Shown piece after piece: positions 12,413 through 23,929 of a stretch of 64,000 nt of DNA; positions within the stretch are counted from its first letter, which is position 1, and the number at the start of each line of letters is the position of its first letter. Source of the stretch: Paraspadella gotoi (taxonomy: Eukaryota; Chaetognatha). The notes under the pieces were generated by a model that was not told where the DNA came from, searched no databases, and saw only the letters and a program-made list of their open reading frames with translations. The DNA is taken from NCBI GenBank assembly GCA_051294375.1, contig CM119264.1, positions 31,190,135 through 31,254,134 on the forward strand. The letters run 5' to 3'. A program made the position numbers and the translations under genes.

Positions 12413-13110
12413 AAATGAAGAGAGACTCTAGGCAGAGTTTTCGCTAATCATAAAATGAGTAAAAAACTTCTTCAAAGCAAACATCTTGATAAGTTATAGT
12501 TGCCGCTGTAAGACCATTGTCAGCAGAATATTGGGATCTGGTATCCATAGAATCTAAAATTTTTGATAAAAAGACAGATTTAATCCAAAAGAAAAGTAAA
12601 AACAACTAAACACGTTCTCAAGGATTTTCAAGAAGACTGTTCTCATTTCGTGCGGGCCATACCTTTAGACATATCCATGAATTTCAGTAACCAGTTGAAA
12701 GGTCTTTTCATCCTATTGAATTAGCCGTATGCGAACAAAAAAAAATGTTCAGGGAAAATTAATAAAACGAAGAAAAGATAATTTAAATCGCGAATTCCAA
12801 CGCGTTAAAACTATTCATTTTCGGTTTTTACCCCGTTTTATGCGTGATGCATATTGGTGGAACCAATTTTATATATTTTTTTCAAAATATTTTCTTTTAT
12901 ATTTGTAACAGTAATTGTACATATTGATTAATTAATTAATTCAATAAAATGTTTGAATATATATCTCATGAACAAATGAAATATATTGGCTCTAATGATG
13001 ATGAGGAAATGATGAGGAAACGGTGCATGCTGGCGAAACATATCGGTTCTTTCTGATTGGTGCAGTTTATTTTTTGTGCTACTAATTCAATCAATAAATT
13101 GAAAATACAT
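9985..13110. other. Upstream region of Px1, repeats only
   Basis: No exon is supported. Contents: a (GTC)n array near 10135-10162, GA tracts (10262-10312, 12366-12410), two fragments of a dispersed ~250-bp family (11400-11620 and 12110-12240, opposite orientations), and non-repetitive AT-rich blocks conserved with copy 2 (10340-11030 against 22185-23410), which may include regulatory DNA. Confidence 0.5.
11400..11625 (+). repeat. Dispersed repeat family B copy
   Basis: Shares the core GATGGAGGCCTTAAACCACC, then CAAAGCCTGTC and AGTCAGGGG..AAGATAGCTTATTT, with copies at 12110-12240 (-), 20865-21005 (-), 24400-24480 (+), 28845-28960 (+), 45284-45355 (-), 48590-48670 (+) and 59495-59575 (+). It is non-coding, and no target duplications were resolved. 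It is the source of the 18-bp minisatellite in Px1 intron 4. Confidence 0.7.
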
Positions 13111-13116
13111 GTATAG

Positions 13117-13876
13117 TAGCGTGATGTGAAAATGCTAAAATTTTTATAAAATCAAAATTTAACATATAGAGCATGAAAATAAAATTTAATAAAAATACTT
13201 TGGTAAATTTATTTTTTAATTTTATACATTATTGGGCAGAGTAAGCTATATTTATAAATAGTAATAAGTATATAATTGGCTAAAATTTCAAAATACAAAT
13301 TTAAAAATTTTAAGATCGGATTTGGATTCCTTGCAAAAACTTGCTATAAGAAAGTATAATTTAAAAAAAAAAATTCATTAAGTTGACAAAAAATATAAAA
13401 AACTATATTTAAAACGCAGATTTTTAATTTCCGGCTTAAGAATATAGTTTTTTATAATTTTAACCTACTTACAAACATAATTTTTGAAAAAGATTTATAT
13501 TTTATTTATCAACTATTTACGGTTCTCTGTTTTCAGAGTTATAAAAAATATTTTATATATAAAATTAGTACTATATACATTAAGGTGGGCCAAAATTGAA
13601 CACTTTTTATAACTTTTAATTCTCTCAAAAAAATTATAGTAATAAAATAATCTTTAAATGCTAATTAATAAGATAAATTTTAAAAATTATTTTCATTTTT
13701 ATTATCTCTAACAATCACTTAACCATTATTTGAGAGAACTTCTAGTTTTCAACCATATTAAGCTGACTGGGCAACTACAGTCATAAAAAAAATAAATTAT
13801 AGATTTGTATTCACTAATATAATAGTTTTCAAGATTTAACTGCTAAATTTTGTTTCTAAACTTTCACTTCACCCTA
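13117..13876. mobile_element. ~760-bp insertion upstream of Px1 with short terminal inverted repeats
   Basis: Copy 2 has an empty site here: the sequence before 13117 (ending ACATGTATAG) and after about 13881 (CCTATAAAATAA) are nearly adjacent at 24656-24663. The ends TAGCGTGATGTGAAAA (left) and TAGGGTGAAGTGAAAG (complement of the right end) form a 16-bp inverted repeat with three mismatches. TATAG flanks both sides and may be a target duplication. No coding capacity, so a non-autonomous DNA transposon is likely. It ends about 110 bp before the Px1 start codon. Confidence 0.7.
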
Positions 13877-13940
13877 ATATATAGCCTATAAAATAACAAC
13901 TTTAATTATATAATAACCAAACAAGAATTGCTTCAAAATA

Positions 13941-13947
13941 TATAAAT
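13941..13947 (+). promoter_or_regulatory. Probable TATA box of Px1
   Basis: TATAAAT lies 48 bp before the Px1 ATG and is conserved at the same place in Px2 (24712-24718). Downstream TCAGAA and TCAAGT could serve as initiators (A at 13962 or 13973), implying a 5' leader of about 16-27 nt. Conservation between the duplicates is weak evidence because they are recent. Confidence 0.45.
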
Positions 13948-13988
13948 CCGATTTAACTTTCAGAATCACATCAAGTCTCTTTGACAAA

Positions 13989-16900
13989 ATGATTCGCCTG
14001 CTATTTTTAGCGGCTCTGACTCTGACTGTACTCAACGCAAGTCCACTGTCCATGGATCAAATTCTCAATCACAAAATTGCAATTGCAAAGAGAGAAGTGG
14101 AAAGTTGCGCCAATTCTCCACATGGAGCTAAATTTTCCGGTAGTGGGGGCGGTTGTCCGTTCGCGGGAGTCGCTGCCAGATTTCATCACCGTTACAAGCG
14201 CACTACCCACCTTCTCAAATCACAGACAATGAACAAAGAGGTGCTAGAAAGGGTACTGAGACAATTGAGTGGCAGCGAGGTGAACTCCATCTTGAACGGA
14301 ATCTATGGGAACAGCAGTAACAGTTACAATCCGAATGATCCGTCTTCTTACGACGCAATTAGGGAAGAAGTGGCCAGTCGTCTTGATCATTGCTCGAATC
14401 AGAAGAAAGCCGCCAAGCCAGCTCCTGATCCACCATGTGGAAAATTTGACAAAACTTATTCGCGCATTAATGGTGAATGCAACAACCTTCGTGATCCGAT
14501 ACAAGCCAGAGCGGGGTCCATCTTTAAGAGAATCTTACCACCTTACTATGATGACGGATTTGATTCTCCTGTGGGTTGGACCAATAAAAAATTCAACGGA
14601 TTTGAACTACCATCTCCTCGAGAAGTTACTGTGGAAGTTATGACCAGTTTTGACCCAAAAAAGACCTTGAGTGACATACATACAACGATGAACTTTCAAT
14701 GGGGTCAATTCGTTGATCACGACATCACAGAGACCCCAATTTCGAAGGACCAAATCTGCGCCACAACCTGTGAGCAAGTTGCTCCTTGCTTTCCCATCAA
14801 GGTACCCGCCAATGAAGTTGCAGTTCGGAACAAGAAATGCATACCATTCTCAAGATCCACGGCTGTGTGCGGAGATTACACTGTTAGGTATTGATTGAAA
14901 TTAACAATAAACATGATTTTAGATTTAAGTTCTGACTCTGAATTATTAGATTCATAAAAGCATCCTTATATCCATATCTTTTTATCCTTCCTTATATTCA
15001 TAACAGTTTTAAACTTTTCTCCCAGAGAGCAGTTCAACCAACTGACAGCCATAATTGATGCTGGAAACGTTTATGGATTTTCGGATGATGTCCTAGAAAC
15101 AATTCGTGATAAAAAAGATAGAAAATATTTGAAGGTTTGATTAATTTGTATTTTGTATTTTGTATTCTAGAAATAATATCAGAAAAGATTTATCGAGTCA
15201 TTTAATTAATTTTTATTAAATTTTTTGAGAAGTTATGATATATTTAATAATTTTGTTTTGAGTTAAAAAAAACAGTTATTCAAATTTAGATTATGATTGT
15301 ATTAAAATTATCGACTGACAGGTTGTTTACACATATATATTTGCATATAAACAAGTTATACTTGTCTGTATTGTGCAAATATTTAAAGATTCAAAATATA
15401 TTCAGGTTGAAGACGTGACTGAAAATGGCGGGAAGCCTCTTCCTCCAAAAGACAAAGATCTTACGTGTACTTCAAGCGGAGGCGATGGAGCGGTGAGAAA
15501 ATATTAACAATCATACAAAATAACAGATAAATAATATTATATTTAAATATTTAACACAAAAATATTTTAACAAATAAATAAAATTATAAACAATAGTTAA
15601 TATCAAATCTAAAAAAAATAAAGATAGCAAAACAAGTAATTTTGCAACTTTCATTTATTTATTGTAATTCATAAAATATAGAGTTACTTTCCAAATTAAA
15701 AAAAATATTTGTATACAAAATTATATCATAAGTGACTCAAACAGATTTTAAAAAGAGTCTAAATGTATTTTTTTAAATTTACTTTTGCGAGATTTGTAGA
15801 ATCAGTTTGAATTAATCTAGGTTTTCATTTGACACAAGAAAAATAATAAATATTTTAGTGGTATTAAAATTTGATAATTTATTTTCTTAAAATAATAAAA
15901 AATAGTTATTAGGATATTTTAACATTTTATTAGTTAAGAGCTATGCCTAAATATTAAATATAAACAAATCTGATAAAAACTAATGAACTTTGAGAAGTAT
16001 GAGATGTATTTTCGTAATGAGATTTATGGTCCTTCAACATTATTTTACAACTATTCCTTCATAATTTGCTATAGAATTCATCAGTGGTAAAGCAATTCTT
16101 TCCTTTTACTTTTTAGGTTCCCTGCCGTCACACGGGTGATGAACGGGCCAATGACACCCCGGCTCTTCTCACGATGCACACTCTCTTTGTTCGCGAACAC
16201 AACCGCATCGCCAGGGAATTGGCTCGACTGAATCCATACGACGAACCTGAGCTGATTTTCCAAAAGACGAGAAAGATAATTGCAGCGATCCATCAGCATA
16301 TCACTTACAAGCATTGGCTATCTTGGATGATTAAGAATCCGCCAAAGCTTGTTGAAGAGGGTTATTCAAAGTATGATAGTAAAGTCGATCCTACTATTGT
16401 CAGCGAATTCTCTACGGCCTGTTTCAGGTTGGCCTTTTGGGATGGGAAGCTCTCTCTTGATAACATAAAAACAATAATAAAGGTTGTTTAGTAATCTTGA
16501 TTGATGTTGTTATCTTGTAAGAGGGATGAAGGCCTTAAGAGGGATGGAGGCCTTAAGAGGGATGAAGGCTTTCAGAAGGATGGAGGCCTTAAGAGGGATG
16601 AAGGCCTTAAGAGGGATGGAAGCCTTAAGAGAGATACAGGCCCTAAGAGGGATGGAGGCCTTAAGAGAGATGGAGGCCTTAACAGGGATGCAAGCCTTAG
16701 GGATAGAGGCCTTAAGAGGTATGGAGGCCTTAATAGTGATGGAAGCCTTGAGAGAGATGCAGGCCTTAAGAGGAATGGAGGCCTTAGCTCACCATTGCCA
16801 GTCCAAAATCAGGGGCAAGATAGCTTGTTTTTTGAATGAATTCATAGTTTTTATATTGGGAGTGACAATTAACTAATTGAATAGATAATTTTTATACTGG

Positions 16901-17849
16901 TCGTACCTCCTATTAGCAAGTAAAATTTTAATGTTTTATGAATTTATAAAGGTCGGCACATGCTACCCTTCCTTTCACGCTGGATCTTTTAGACAAAAAC
17001 TATGACGGGACATTGTCAGAAAACTCGCGAAATTTCTCGACTCTGTTTGAAGCCACCAAGCTGGTTGAAGAAGGTCTCGACCCATTCCTTAGAAGTCTCA
17101 TGATTCAACCCGTTAAGATTACGGACCCTAAGGTAGAGGATTGACTTGACCAGTTACAATTGTGAGAGAAACCAATCCCTTATGGCAACAGCCGGGTTGC
17201 CTGTTATGCCCATTGGGATGGGGCATATCACTGTTGGCTTTGGGGCTTCCGACCCTCAGTGACGCCTCCAGTCTCTGGAGTGGTTACCCTAGGATGGTCT
17301 TGCTTTGCAAATGCAGAGGAAAGACGTTAGGACTGTGAATGGAACACAATGCCTGGGATGGTGTGTTCCCCTCTGAGCTAATGGGATTGGCTGAACGATG
17401 ATGAACGTGAGGCGGTGCAAATATACCTCCACACCCTAACCTAATCTCTAACTTTAACCCTAACAGGAAATGGTCTCATCCGAGGTGGTCAACCATCTTT
17501 TTGGAACCGATGACCTTGCCGCGAGAAATCTTCAACGGGGACGCGATCATGGAATTCAATTTTACGCCGCCTATCTGAGAAAATTCGGGTTTATTGATAA
17601 AAAATTAAAATCATTCGACGACTTGAAAGACATTATCACAAATAGGAGAGTTCGCAACAAGCTCAAGAAAGTGTATCGAGACCCAGAGAATATAGAGTTA
17701 TTTGTTGGAGGGCTGGCGGAAACCAAGGAGGATGATAGTGGCATCGTAGGTTAGTGTAAAGACATAGCTGTGTTTGTTTTGATATATCTTTTTTACAGAA
17801 TTTCATTCATTATGAAAAGTTGATAAGAGAAAGTTATTATTATTATTAA

Positions 17850-17893
<44 letters not shown>

Positions 17894-18813
17894 GTTATTA
17901 TTATTATTATTATTATTCTTTTAAAAAATATTATCTTTAAGTCAGAAAATTTTTTTACTTTATTTAAAAATATTTGAAATTAAATTTTTAACATTAAAAT
18001 TGAAACATTCGGCCTTATTTACAGGTCCGCTATTTGACAAGATTATCACTGATCAATTCCAAAGAATCATGGATGGTGACAGATTTTTTTATACTCATTA
18101 TGGAGTTTTTACTCCTCAACAGCTTGAATCAATTCGCAAGGTAAGATAAACATTATTAACCTTAATATTATGCATTTTAGTAGGTACTCTTTAGATACAG
18201 AGGCTCATTGTATTTATTTAGTATCTATAAATCAATAGTGAGGAATTAAAAACACTTTAAATCTGTTTTGGTTGCCAAACTTTCAAATGAAATAAATTAT
18301 AAACGCAATAGAATTTTTTAACTGATAAAATTGAGTATTATTCAGTGCTGCAATGATTTATATCACATGAGAATCTTCTCACACAAAAATTTTTGCCACT
18401 ACAATTGATTCTTGATTATTTGTCTCCAGGTGACGTTGGCTCGTATCATTTGTGACAACAGCGATGGCAGCATCGATCGTGTTCCCGAAAATGTATTTTT
18501 GATTACTGACCCTGCAGCATTTAAATGCTGCACAGACATCCCGATCCTTGACCTGACCCCATGGAAGTGCGAGACTAAACTTCCTCCATTGCATCCACCT
18601 CCAAAAGATGTTAAATTGCCTGGACCCCAATTTGCCGGCCATTGGGAGTTTTACAATATCGGCCGTCAGCAGAATGGAAATTATGAAAAGAGAGAAAATA
18701 TTTTTAAGACGAAAGAAAAAGTAAGCAAAGTTGAAAAAGTAAAACGAAGCAAGAAAAACAAAAATGAATTGTTGAGAAAAAGACTCTTAGATTTGGCAAA
18801 GACTTTTGAATGA
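13989..18813 (+). CDS. Secreted animal heme peroxidase, copy 1 (Px1)
   Basis: Eight exons with matching phases: 13989-14887, 15026-15134, 15406-15492, 16117-16427, 16952-17132, 17467-17749, 18025-18140, 18430-18813; 789 aa. The family uses H2O2 to oxidise halides or phenols; arthropod members act in chorion or cuticle cross-linking and immunity. Residues 1-18 are a signal peptide, followed by a ~140-residue pro-region with a dibasic RYKR. Catalytic landmarks: WGQFVDHD (Asp243, distal His244), GDERANDTP (distal Arg375; Asp378 where myeloperoxidase has the ester-forming Glu, Thr379 instead of Met), HTLFVREHNRIA, proximal His472 in FRSAH, NLQRGRDHG, DGDRFFY, IICDN. The Lys-rich last ~40 residues are unusual for the family. 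Length suits chorion-peroxidase/peroxinectin relatives; no RGD/KGD motif was seen. Px2 is its tandem paralogue. Confidence 0.93.
16505..16795. repeat. 18-bp minisatellite in Px1 intron 4
   Basis: About 16 imperfect units of AAGAGGGATGGAGGCCTT. Px2 has a single unit at the same intronic place (about 28860-28885) inside a family B fragment, so the array arose by expansion after the duplication. Confidence 0.9.
17150..17440. repeat. Px1-specific insertion in intron 5
   Basis: A relatively GC-rich ~290-bp block (GTTGCCTGTTATGCCCATTG onward) has no counterpart in Px2 intron 5. It has no coding signal and looks like a dispersed repeat of unknown type. It ends in three telomere-like CCTAA units, the last of which supplies the acceptor of exon 6. 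Confidence 0.5.
17836..17916. repeat. (ATT)n microsatellite in Px1 intron 6
   Basis: Perfect ATT runs interrupted by AAGTTATT; not present in Px2. Confidence 0.9.
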
Positions 18814-18836
18814 TTCAAGTTAGACTCAATTGCGGC

Positions 18837-18842
18837 ATTAAA
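18837..18842 (+). promoter_or_regulatory. Possible polyadenylation signal of Px1 (ATTAAA)
   Basis: ATTAAA lies 24 bp after the stop codon and is conserved at the same distance in Px2 (31499-31504). No canonical AATAAA is found nearby. Confidence 0.4.
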
Positions 18843-19247
18843 AACTTTATAAGGAAGTATTTTAAAGGCATTTTGAAGCATTTTTAGGTACCAGAAATTA
18901 AAAAAAAAAATTCTTAAATTTTAAAAGAAAAAATGTGAAAAAGTTTTGATTGTTTTTTTTCTCAGTGGACAGCCTGAAAAAGTTTAAAGTACACAGTGTT
19001 ATCTGATTTTTTGTTATTAGCTTTTTTTTGTAAAACTATATGTTTCAAATTTTTGGGTGAGGACTGCTTTTAATTTAAGGACTTACGTGACTTTTTTTGA
19101 CGAAATATCCATTATAAATACGAAGGTAAAGAAATTGTATTTTTTGTAAAAAACAATCGAGTTTGTGGGTTTTTTTTTGAGAATTGGTGACTTTTTAAGT
19201 TCAAAAACATTATGTTAAGTTTCTCTCTTTTCGTTACGTTTTGGAAT

Positions 19248-19460
19248 TTAGGAAAAACAGTTTTTGGTGGCAAACAACAATTTTAATTGACAGAATAGTG
19301 GGACATGTTTCGACTCTTGTTTTTGCGAGTTTCCATCAGCCTTTTCATCACCTTTTTGGCTGAAAACGCTGATGAAGACTCGCAAAATCAAGCGTCAAAA
19401 CATGTCCCACTATTCTGTCAATTAAAATCGTCGTTTGCCACCAAAAACTGTTTTTCCTAA
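19248..19460. mobile_element. Palindromic element with hammerhead-like cores
   Basis: Two ~90-bp arms are imperfect reverse complements (TTAGGAAAAACAG at the left end, CTGTTTTTCCTAA at the right). Each arm has the order CTGATG, a short stem, (G)AAAC, ATGTC: minus strand 19302-19339 and plus strand 19369-19406. The same motif with a perfect stem occurs at 23968-24004. Hammerhead cores are known in Penelope-like elements and retrozymes; stem I is weak here, so self-cleavage is unproven. Confidence 0.5.
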
Positions 19461-19639
19461 GTTCACAAACAAATTCGATAGAGAAGAAGCGGTTATAATT
19501 GTATGATTGTTATACTGTTAAAAAATTACTCATGATGCTATTACATTAAATTGACTGTGATTAATTGTAACGGCGAATGCTTGGTACTTGTGAAATTATA
19601 TTTTAGACAAAAAAAAATAATTTCAAAAACAACTTTTGG

Positions 19640-20430
19640 CTTTATTTTCTTTATAAAACAATGAGGGAAAGAGAAAGGGAGGAAGTAAGGGAGGAAAAGA
19701 GAGAGGGGGAGAGAGAGAGGAGGAGAGAAAAAGAGACTGTGGCCTCTTTTGCATCCAATTTAAACACGACTCGTTGTCGCCATCGTCGTCGTCCTGTTCC
19801 TCGTCCTCCCAATCCCAATCCCAAAGATGACGCTCCTGCAATCGAAAAGTAACAAACGGACAAGAGAGCAAAGACGGCGCAATAATTGACCAAATAGGGC
19901 GTTTCCACTTGGTCGGCGTCATTGGATATGATCCATCAAATCACGAGTAATTGGTGTTTTTTGCTAAGGTGGGAAAGACAGACAGACAGACTGACATCAT
20001 TTTTTTTGCATAATTTATCATAATTCAATGTTCTGACATGATATAAGTGAATGCCCGACAAGAATTGGGGGGCGGACCGATGGAACAACAAAGTGAATTA
20101 TAGAGCCGGAATCTGCTGTAAGCAGATCCGGCTAAAAATTATAATTCACGACGACGAATACAAGACCAAAAGATGAGGGAGAGAGACCGAGTCCTCCATG
20201 AGAATCGAGAAGGCCGCCCCAGAGAGAGAGAGAGTCGACCATCCCTCTGGAGGTGAAGCCAAGGAGAGAGACAGAGACAATGGCAAGAGAGAGGGATGGA
20301 GAGAAGAGGGAGAGGAAGAGGGAGAAGTGAGAAGAAAGAAGAGATTTTCTTTTTGGCAAAAATTGAAAACGACTTATCATGATTTTCAAGAGGCTTTTTT
20401 CTTTGTAATGTCACAGAGTTATGACAATCA
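19640..20430 (-). pseudogene. Truncated, interrupted copy of the MFS carrier gene (duplicate of 32774-34650)
   Basis: Reading leftwards, 20139-20430 matches exon 3 of the intact gene around its seventh and eighth helices (FQFLPKRKSLLSS, GMVDSLSLWGGLLDSHGG). It lacks about 490 bp that encode the acidic loop. At 20139 the exon breaks into a 210-bp dispersed element (19930-20136), which replaces the exon 3 end, the intron and most of exon 4. Exon 4 resumes only for its final helix (19754-19925, FALLSVCYFSIAGASS), and its tail then diverges. No 5' exons exist, because the tandem-duplication breakpoint (near 20430) lies inside exon 3. It cannot encode a working transporter. An AATAAA on the minus strand (about 19636-19641) survives. 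Confidence 0.85.
19930..20136 (+). mobile_element. Family A element (GTCY core, 3' hairpin), Helentron/HINE-like, inserted in pseudogene
   Basis: Contains ATCACGAGTAATTGG, TTTTTTGCTAAG, a (GACA)n tract, ACATCATTTTTTTT, TTCTGACATGATATAAGTGA, ATGCCCGACAAGA, and a terminal hairpin GGAATCTGCTGTAAGCAGAT followed by CCGGCTAA. Other copies are at 21090-21408, 23427-23730, 37320-37485 and 37636-37952. Confidence 0.65.
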
Positions 20431-20527
20431 ATCCTTTATAAATAAATAAATAAATAAATAAATAAATACTATAGCAGAAATAATTACAAATAAAGTATAA
20501 ATAATTTTTTTAACTATTATTATTTTT

Positions 20528-20716
20528 ACCACTTGCATCATTTTTTCAACTTGAAACATTTTTTCAACTTGCAACATTTTTTTAACTTGCATCATTTTTT
20601 CAACTTACATCATTCTTTCAACTTGCAACTATCTTTCAACTTGCATCATTCTTTCAATATGCAAAATTTTTTTAACTTGCATCATTTTTTCAAATTGAAT
20701 CATTTTTTCAATTAAT
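20528..20716. repeat. ~18-19-bp minisatellite (CAACTTGCATCATTTTTT)
   Basis: About ten imperfect units. The Asn/Phe/His-rich reading frame through it is an artefact. Confidence 0.85.
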
Positions 20717-21089
20717 TAAATAATTAATTAAAACATTCATGAGTAAGCATAAATAATAAAAAATTAAGTCAACTTGACTTTGGTTTTTTCCATACAAACT
20801 CATTTCCACTCCTAGATTCCATTGAAACTTTATATCGTGCTCAATCACACACTTTCCTACCCAATGGACAGGCTTTGGTGGTTTAAGGCCTCCATCACTC
20901 TTACAAGATAATGACATAGCAGGTCCCTGCAAGCTTTTAATTAAGACTCTATCACAGTCTTGTTTATTCACTCCCAGAGTACCTGGCTTCCCTATCAATG
21001 AAGTGGAAAATATTTCAAAGAAAGTTTCAATTGTATGAAAAGACCACTCCCTGAAGTATTAGATCAGGGAATACTTATTGTACTCCGCA

Positions 21090-21408
21090 CTAGCATGTTT
21101 TTTCTATTTCATTTCCACTCGCACGATTCCATCGAAACCTTATATCCCGCTCAATCTTACACTTTCCTAACCACACACAAAATTTCATTCCAATGCATCC
21201 ATCCAATCACGAGTAATTGGAGTTTTTTGCTAAGGGAAGACGGACAGACAGACGGACGGACGGACATCATTTTTTTGCATAATTTATCATAATTTGATGT
21301 TCTGACATGATATAAGTGAATGCCCGACAAGATTTAGGGGGGGGGGACCGACGGACCGACAAAGTGAATTATAGAGTCGGAATCTGCTGATAAGCAGATC
21401 CGACTAAT
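21090..21408 (+). mobile_element. Family A element, near full length
   Basis: Begins near the shared TTTCATTTCCACTCG block, has a (GACG/GACA)n core (about 21238-21266), and ends with the hairpin GGAATCTGCTGATAAGCAGA and TCCGACTAA. It lies immediately left of the second tandem copy. Confidence 0.65.
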
Positions 21409-22454
21409 AACCTAATTAAATTCTTTGGCTAATGAATTAGCCACACGTTCCTACGATAAAATCGATAAGGAAAGTGAAGTTGATGAGATTAATTACCAAG
21501 AGAAACGGGTTTAATGAAGAATGCAGAATGAATAATATAGAATGGAGAATGAAGAATGAAGAGTGAATAATAGAGAATGAAGCATGACGTATAAAGATTT
21601 GTTAAACAATATTAGAATTTCATGATAATAAATCCAATTGAGAAAATGAAAAAAAATAATAGATTTTATTGTTTGAAAATCCCAAAGGAGTGTTGACTGG
21701 TTAACGGAGAAAACCTACTTGTTGCTTCGGTCTTTGTAGATCGTCCTTCATGTTATTGTTTAAAGTAAAGTAACAGTTTTAACGATTGGTTTAAAATTTT
21801 TTATTATAATTGCGAGATTAAAGACAGAATAATTACCTAACAATCGCCTCTATTAAGAAAACTGGTTCTCATTTCCATGATTATATTTTTCTTGTCAATG
21901 GACCTCCCGTTATCGGCACTGTTTTCCGAAAGCGGACATATTTCAGCTTAAATACAAAATAAAAAAAAATATTAATTTTAAGGATTAGGCTTTGGGGATA
22001 GGGATTAAGTTAGGGATTAAGCTAAGTCGGGCCATTCCTAAGCAACATCAAAATAATCGTTACAAATTTTTCAATTCAGTTTAGCCAAAAAAGAGGAATA
22101 ATAAAATCAATGGAGACACATAAAGAAATCATTGCGATCCAAAATTGTGTAGGCGATTTTTCAGACTAACAATAAATCAATCCTAAAAGTTTTATTCAAT
22201 TTTATACTCATTTAAGATAATTATAATAATTATAATTATGATTAATTGGCAGAACAATTAGCCTTTTTGTTTTTTCAAATTAAAGGTTACGTATTGTCAA
22301 ATAGAAATTCCTATATATATTCAAAATTACAAATTTCTTTACAAACCATCTACACAAATAGTCGCTGTAGCTGTAGGGGGATGTTAAATTGCTTCCTAAT
22401 TATTTGTTCACATTGACAAATAACATTTTCATTTACCTTTCCTTTATTATGTTA

Positions 22455-22979
22455 GGCGTAGCCCAACTCAATGGGGTGAGTACATGCTCAAACGAAAATT
22501 TTTACATTTTTAAGTATACTTTTAATGGACTAAAACATTTTTATATCGCTCTATACCTTAGTAATTATTTTTTTAATATTTATTTATAGATAGAAGAGGC
22601 CAAAATTTTATTTGGTAAATTTTTAAATTTTAAATATAATTATTTTTTAAATATTGTCAAAAATAAGAAAAACAATAAAAAATCATCATCATTATTATCT
22701 TTCGATGATTTTATCAGTTTTTTTTATATTTTCACTTAGAAAACGTAATTTTTAAAAGTGTAATTTTATTTCATGTTTAACTTTTTTATGCTCGATCAGA
22801 ATCCATCAAAAAATTTTAAGATTTTCAAAATTTTTTTTCATATAGTAATATAATATTTTTTATTAGGCTAGTAACCTCAGATGAAAGAATTTTTGACAAA
22901 AAAAATTTAATACTAAAATCTATGCTCATGATAAGTTATTTTAATGCTTTTGAATTTGAATTTATATTGGCTATGGCTA
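22455..22979. mobile_element. ~525-bp copy-2-specific insertion with short inverted ends
   Basis: Copy 1 lacks this block (compare 10590-10605). ATTATGTTA flanks it on both sides (about 22446 and 22980). The ends TTAGGCGTAGCCCAA and TTAGCCATAGCCAAT (complement of the right end) match at most positions. AT-rich, no coding capacity; a non-autonomous DNA transposon is likely. Confidence 0.5.
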
Positions 22980-23426
22980 ATTATGTTAACCGACAAGTTT
23001 TGCTTGAGAGGTAATTAACCGTCTTATGCAATAGATAGTTCGGTGACTTCTGACAAAAGTCACGTTTTTTTAAAACAGTTGTTTACATAAGACTATTTTG
23101 GAGCTCTTTCTATTCATTCTCCTTATGTCCATTTACGAATATGTCTAAAATCTATAAATTTATAAATTCAACAAAGGGTAAGGATTCAGAAATTCATAAT
23201 TATCAAGAAACGATCTAAATCTAGAATCAAGTTACATAATTTTCAAATCTTTCACCGGTTTTCCTTTGACGTTTTTGGTTTTTAATTACCATGAAAAAAC
23301 GTGAGTAAAACCTGTTTTTCTTTTTCACCGGTTAGTATAAAAATCGTTGCAAAATCCACGATCCACGTTTTTTTGGTTGTGCTTTGATTTAGCTAAGATT
23401 TTAATTATACAAATTTTTATTTTTAG

Positions 23427-23730
23427 TCGGATCTGCTTATCAGGAGATCCCGACTCTATAATCCACTTTGTCGGTTCCCCCTAAATCTTGTCAGGCGCTC
23501 ACTTAAAATTTAAGTGAGTGCCCGACAGAACATCAAATTATGTCCGTTCATCTATCTGTCTGTTTGTCTGTCTGTCAGTCTGTCCGTCCCCCTTAGAAAA
23601 AAACTCCAATTACTCGTGAATGGATGGATGGATTGGAATGAAATTTTGAGAGTGATTCGATGGAATCGTGCGATTAGAAATGAGTTTAAATGGAAAAAAC
23701 ATAAATCACATTTACTAAAATCTTTTTACT
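23427..23730 (-). mobile_element. Family A element, minus orientation
   Basis: Starts on the plus strand with the hairpin TCGGATCTGCTTATCAGGAG, contains the (TCTG/TCTGTC)n core at about 23550-23588, and ends with the shared AATGAGTTTAAATGGAAAAA block. An extra 22-bp palindrome (GCTCACTTAAAATTTAAGTG) sits at about 23498-23522. A second, partial copy of its end lies at 23850-23900. Confidence 0.65.
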
Positions 23731-23929
23731 AATTTTAACCCATATTACACCGAATTAAATATATTTCGACGGTATAGATTTAAGATAAAATTTTTGTGTG
23801 GGTAGAAAAGTGTGTGATGAAGCTGGATATAAAGTTTTTATGAAATCTTGTGAGTGGAAATGAGTTTAAATGGAAAAACAAACGTCATATTTACTTTAGG
23901 TTTTTTACTTATATTTAGAACAAAAACAG

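Larger units (their letters stand above)
8590..20430. repeat. Tandem duplication, copy 1 (Px1 plus truncated transporter)
   Basis: Similarity to copy 2 (21410-34650) starts near 8590 (CCTAATTAAATTCTTTGG in both). It continues through the upstream blocks 9560-9770 and 10340-11030, the whole peroxidase gene, and the 3' part of the opposite-strand transporter, and stops near 20430 within transporter exon 3. Copy-specific insertions break up the similarity. Confidence 0.85.
20432..21409. other. Junction between the two tandem duplication copies, repeats only
   Basis: Contents: an AAAT array (20440-20467), a ~19-bp minisatellite, a family B fragment (-) and a family A element (+). No gene. Confidence 0.6.

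Noticed and set aside
16501-16839. Gly/Leu/Lys/Asp-repeat frames in Px1
   Set aside because: 18-bp minisatellite in an intron, single-unit in Px2; a multiple of three keeps frames open by chance.
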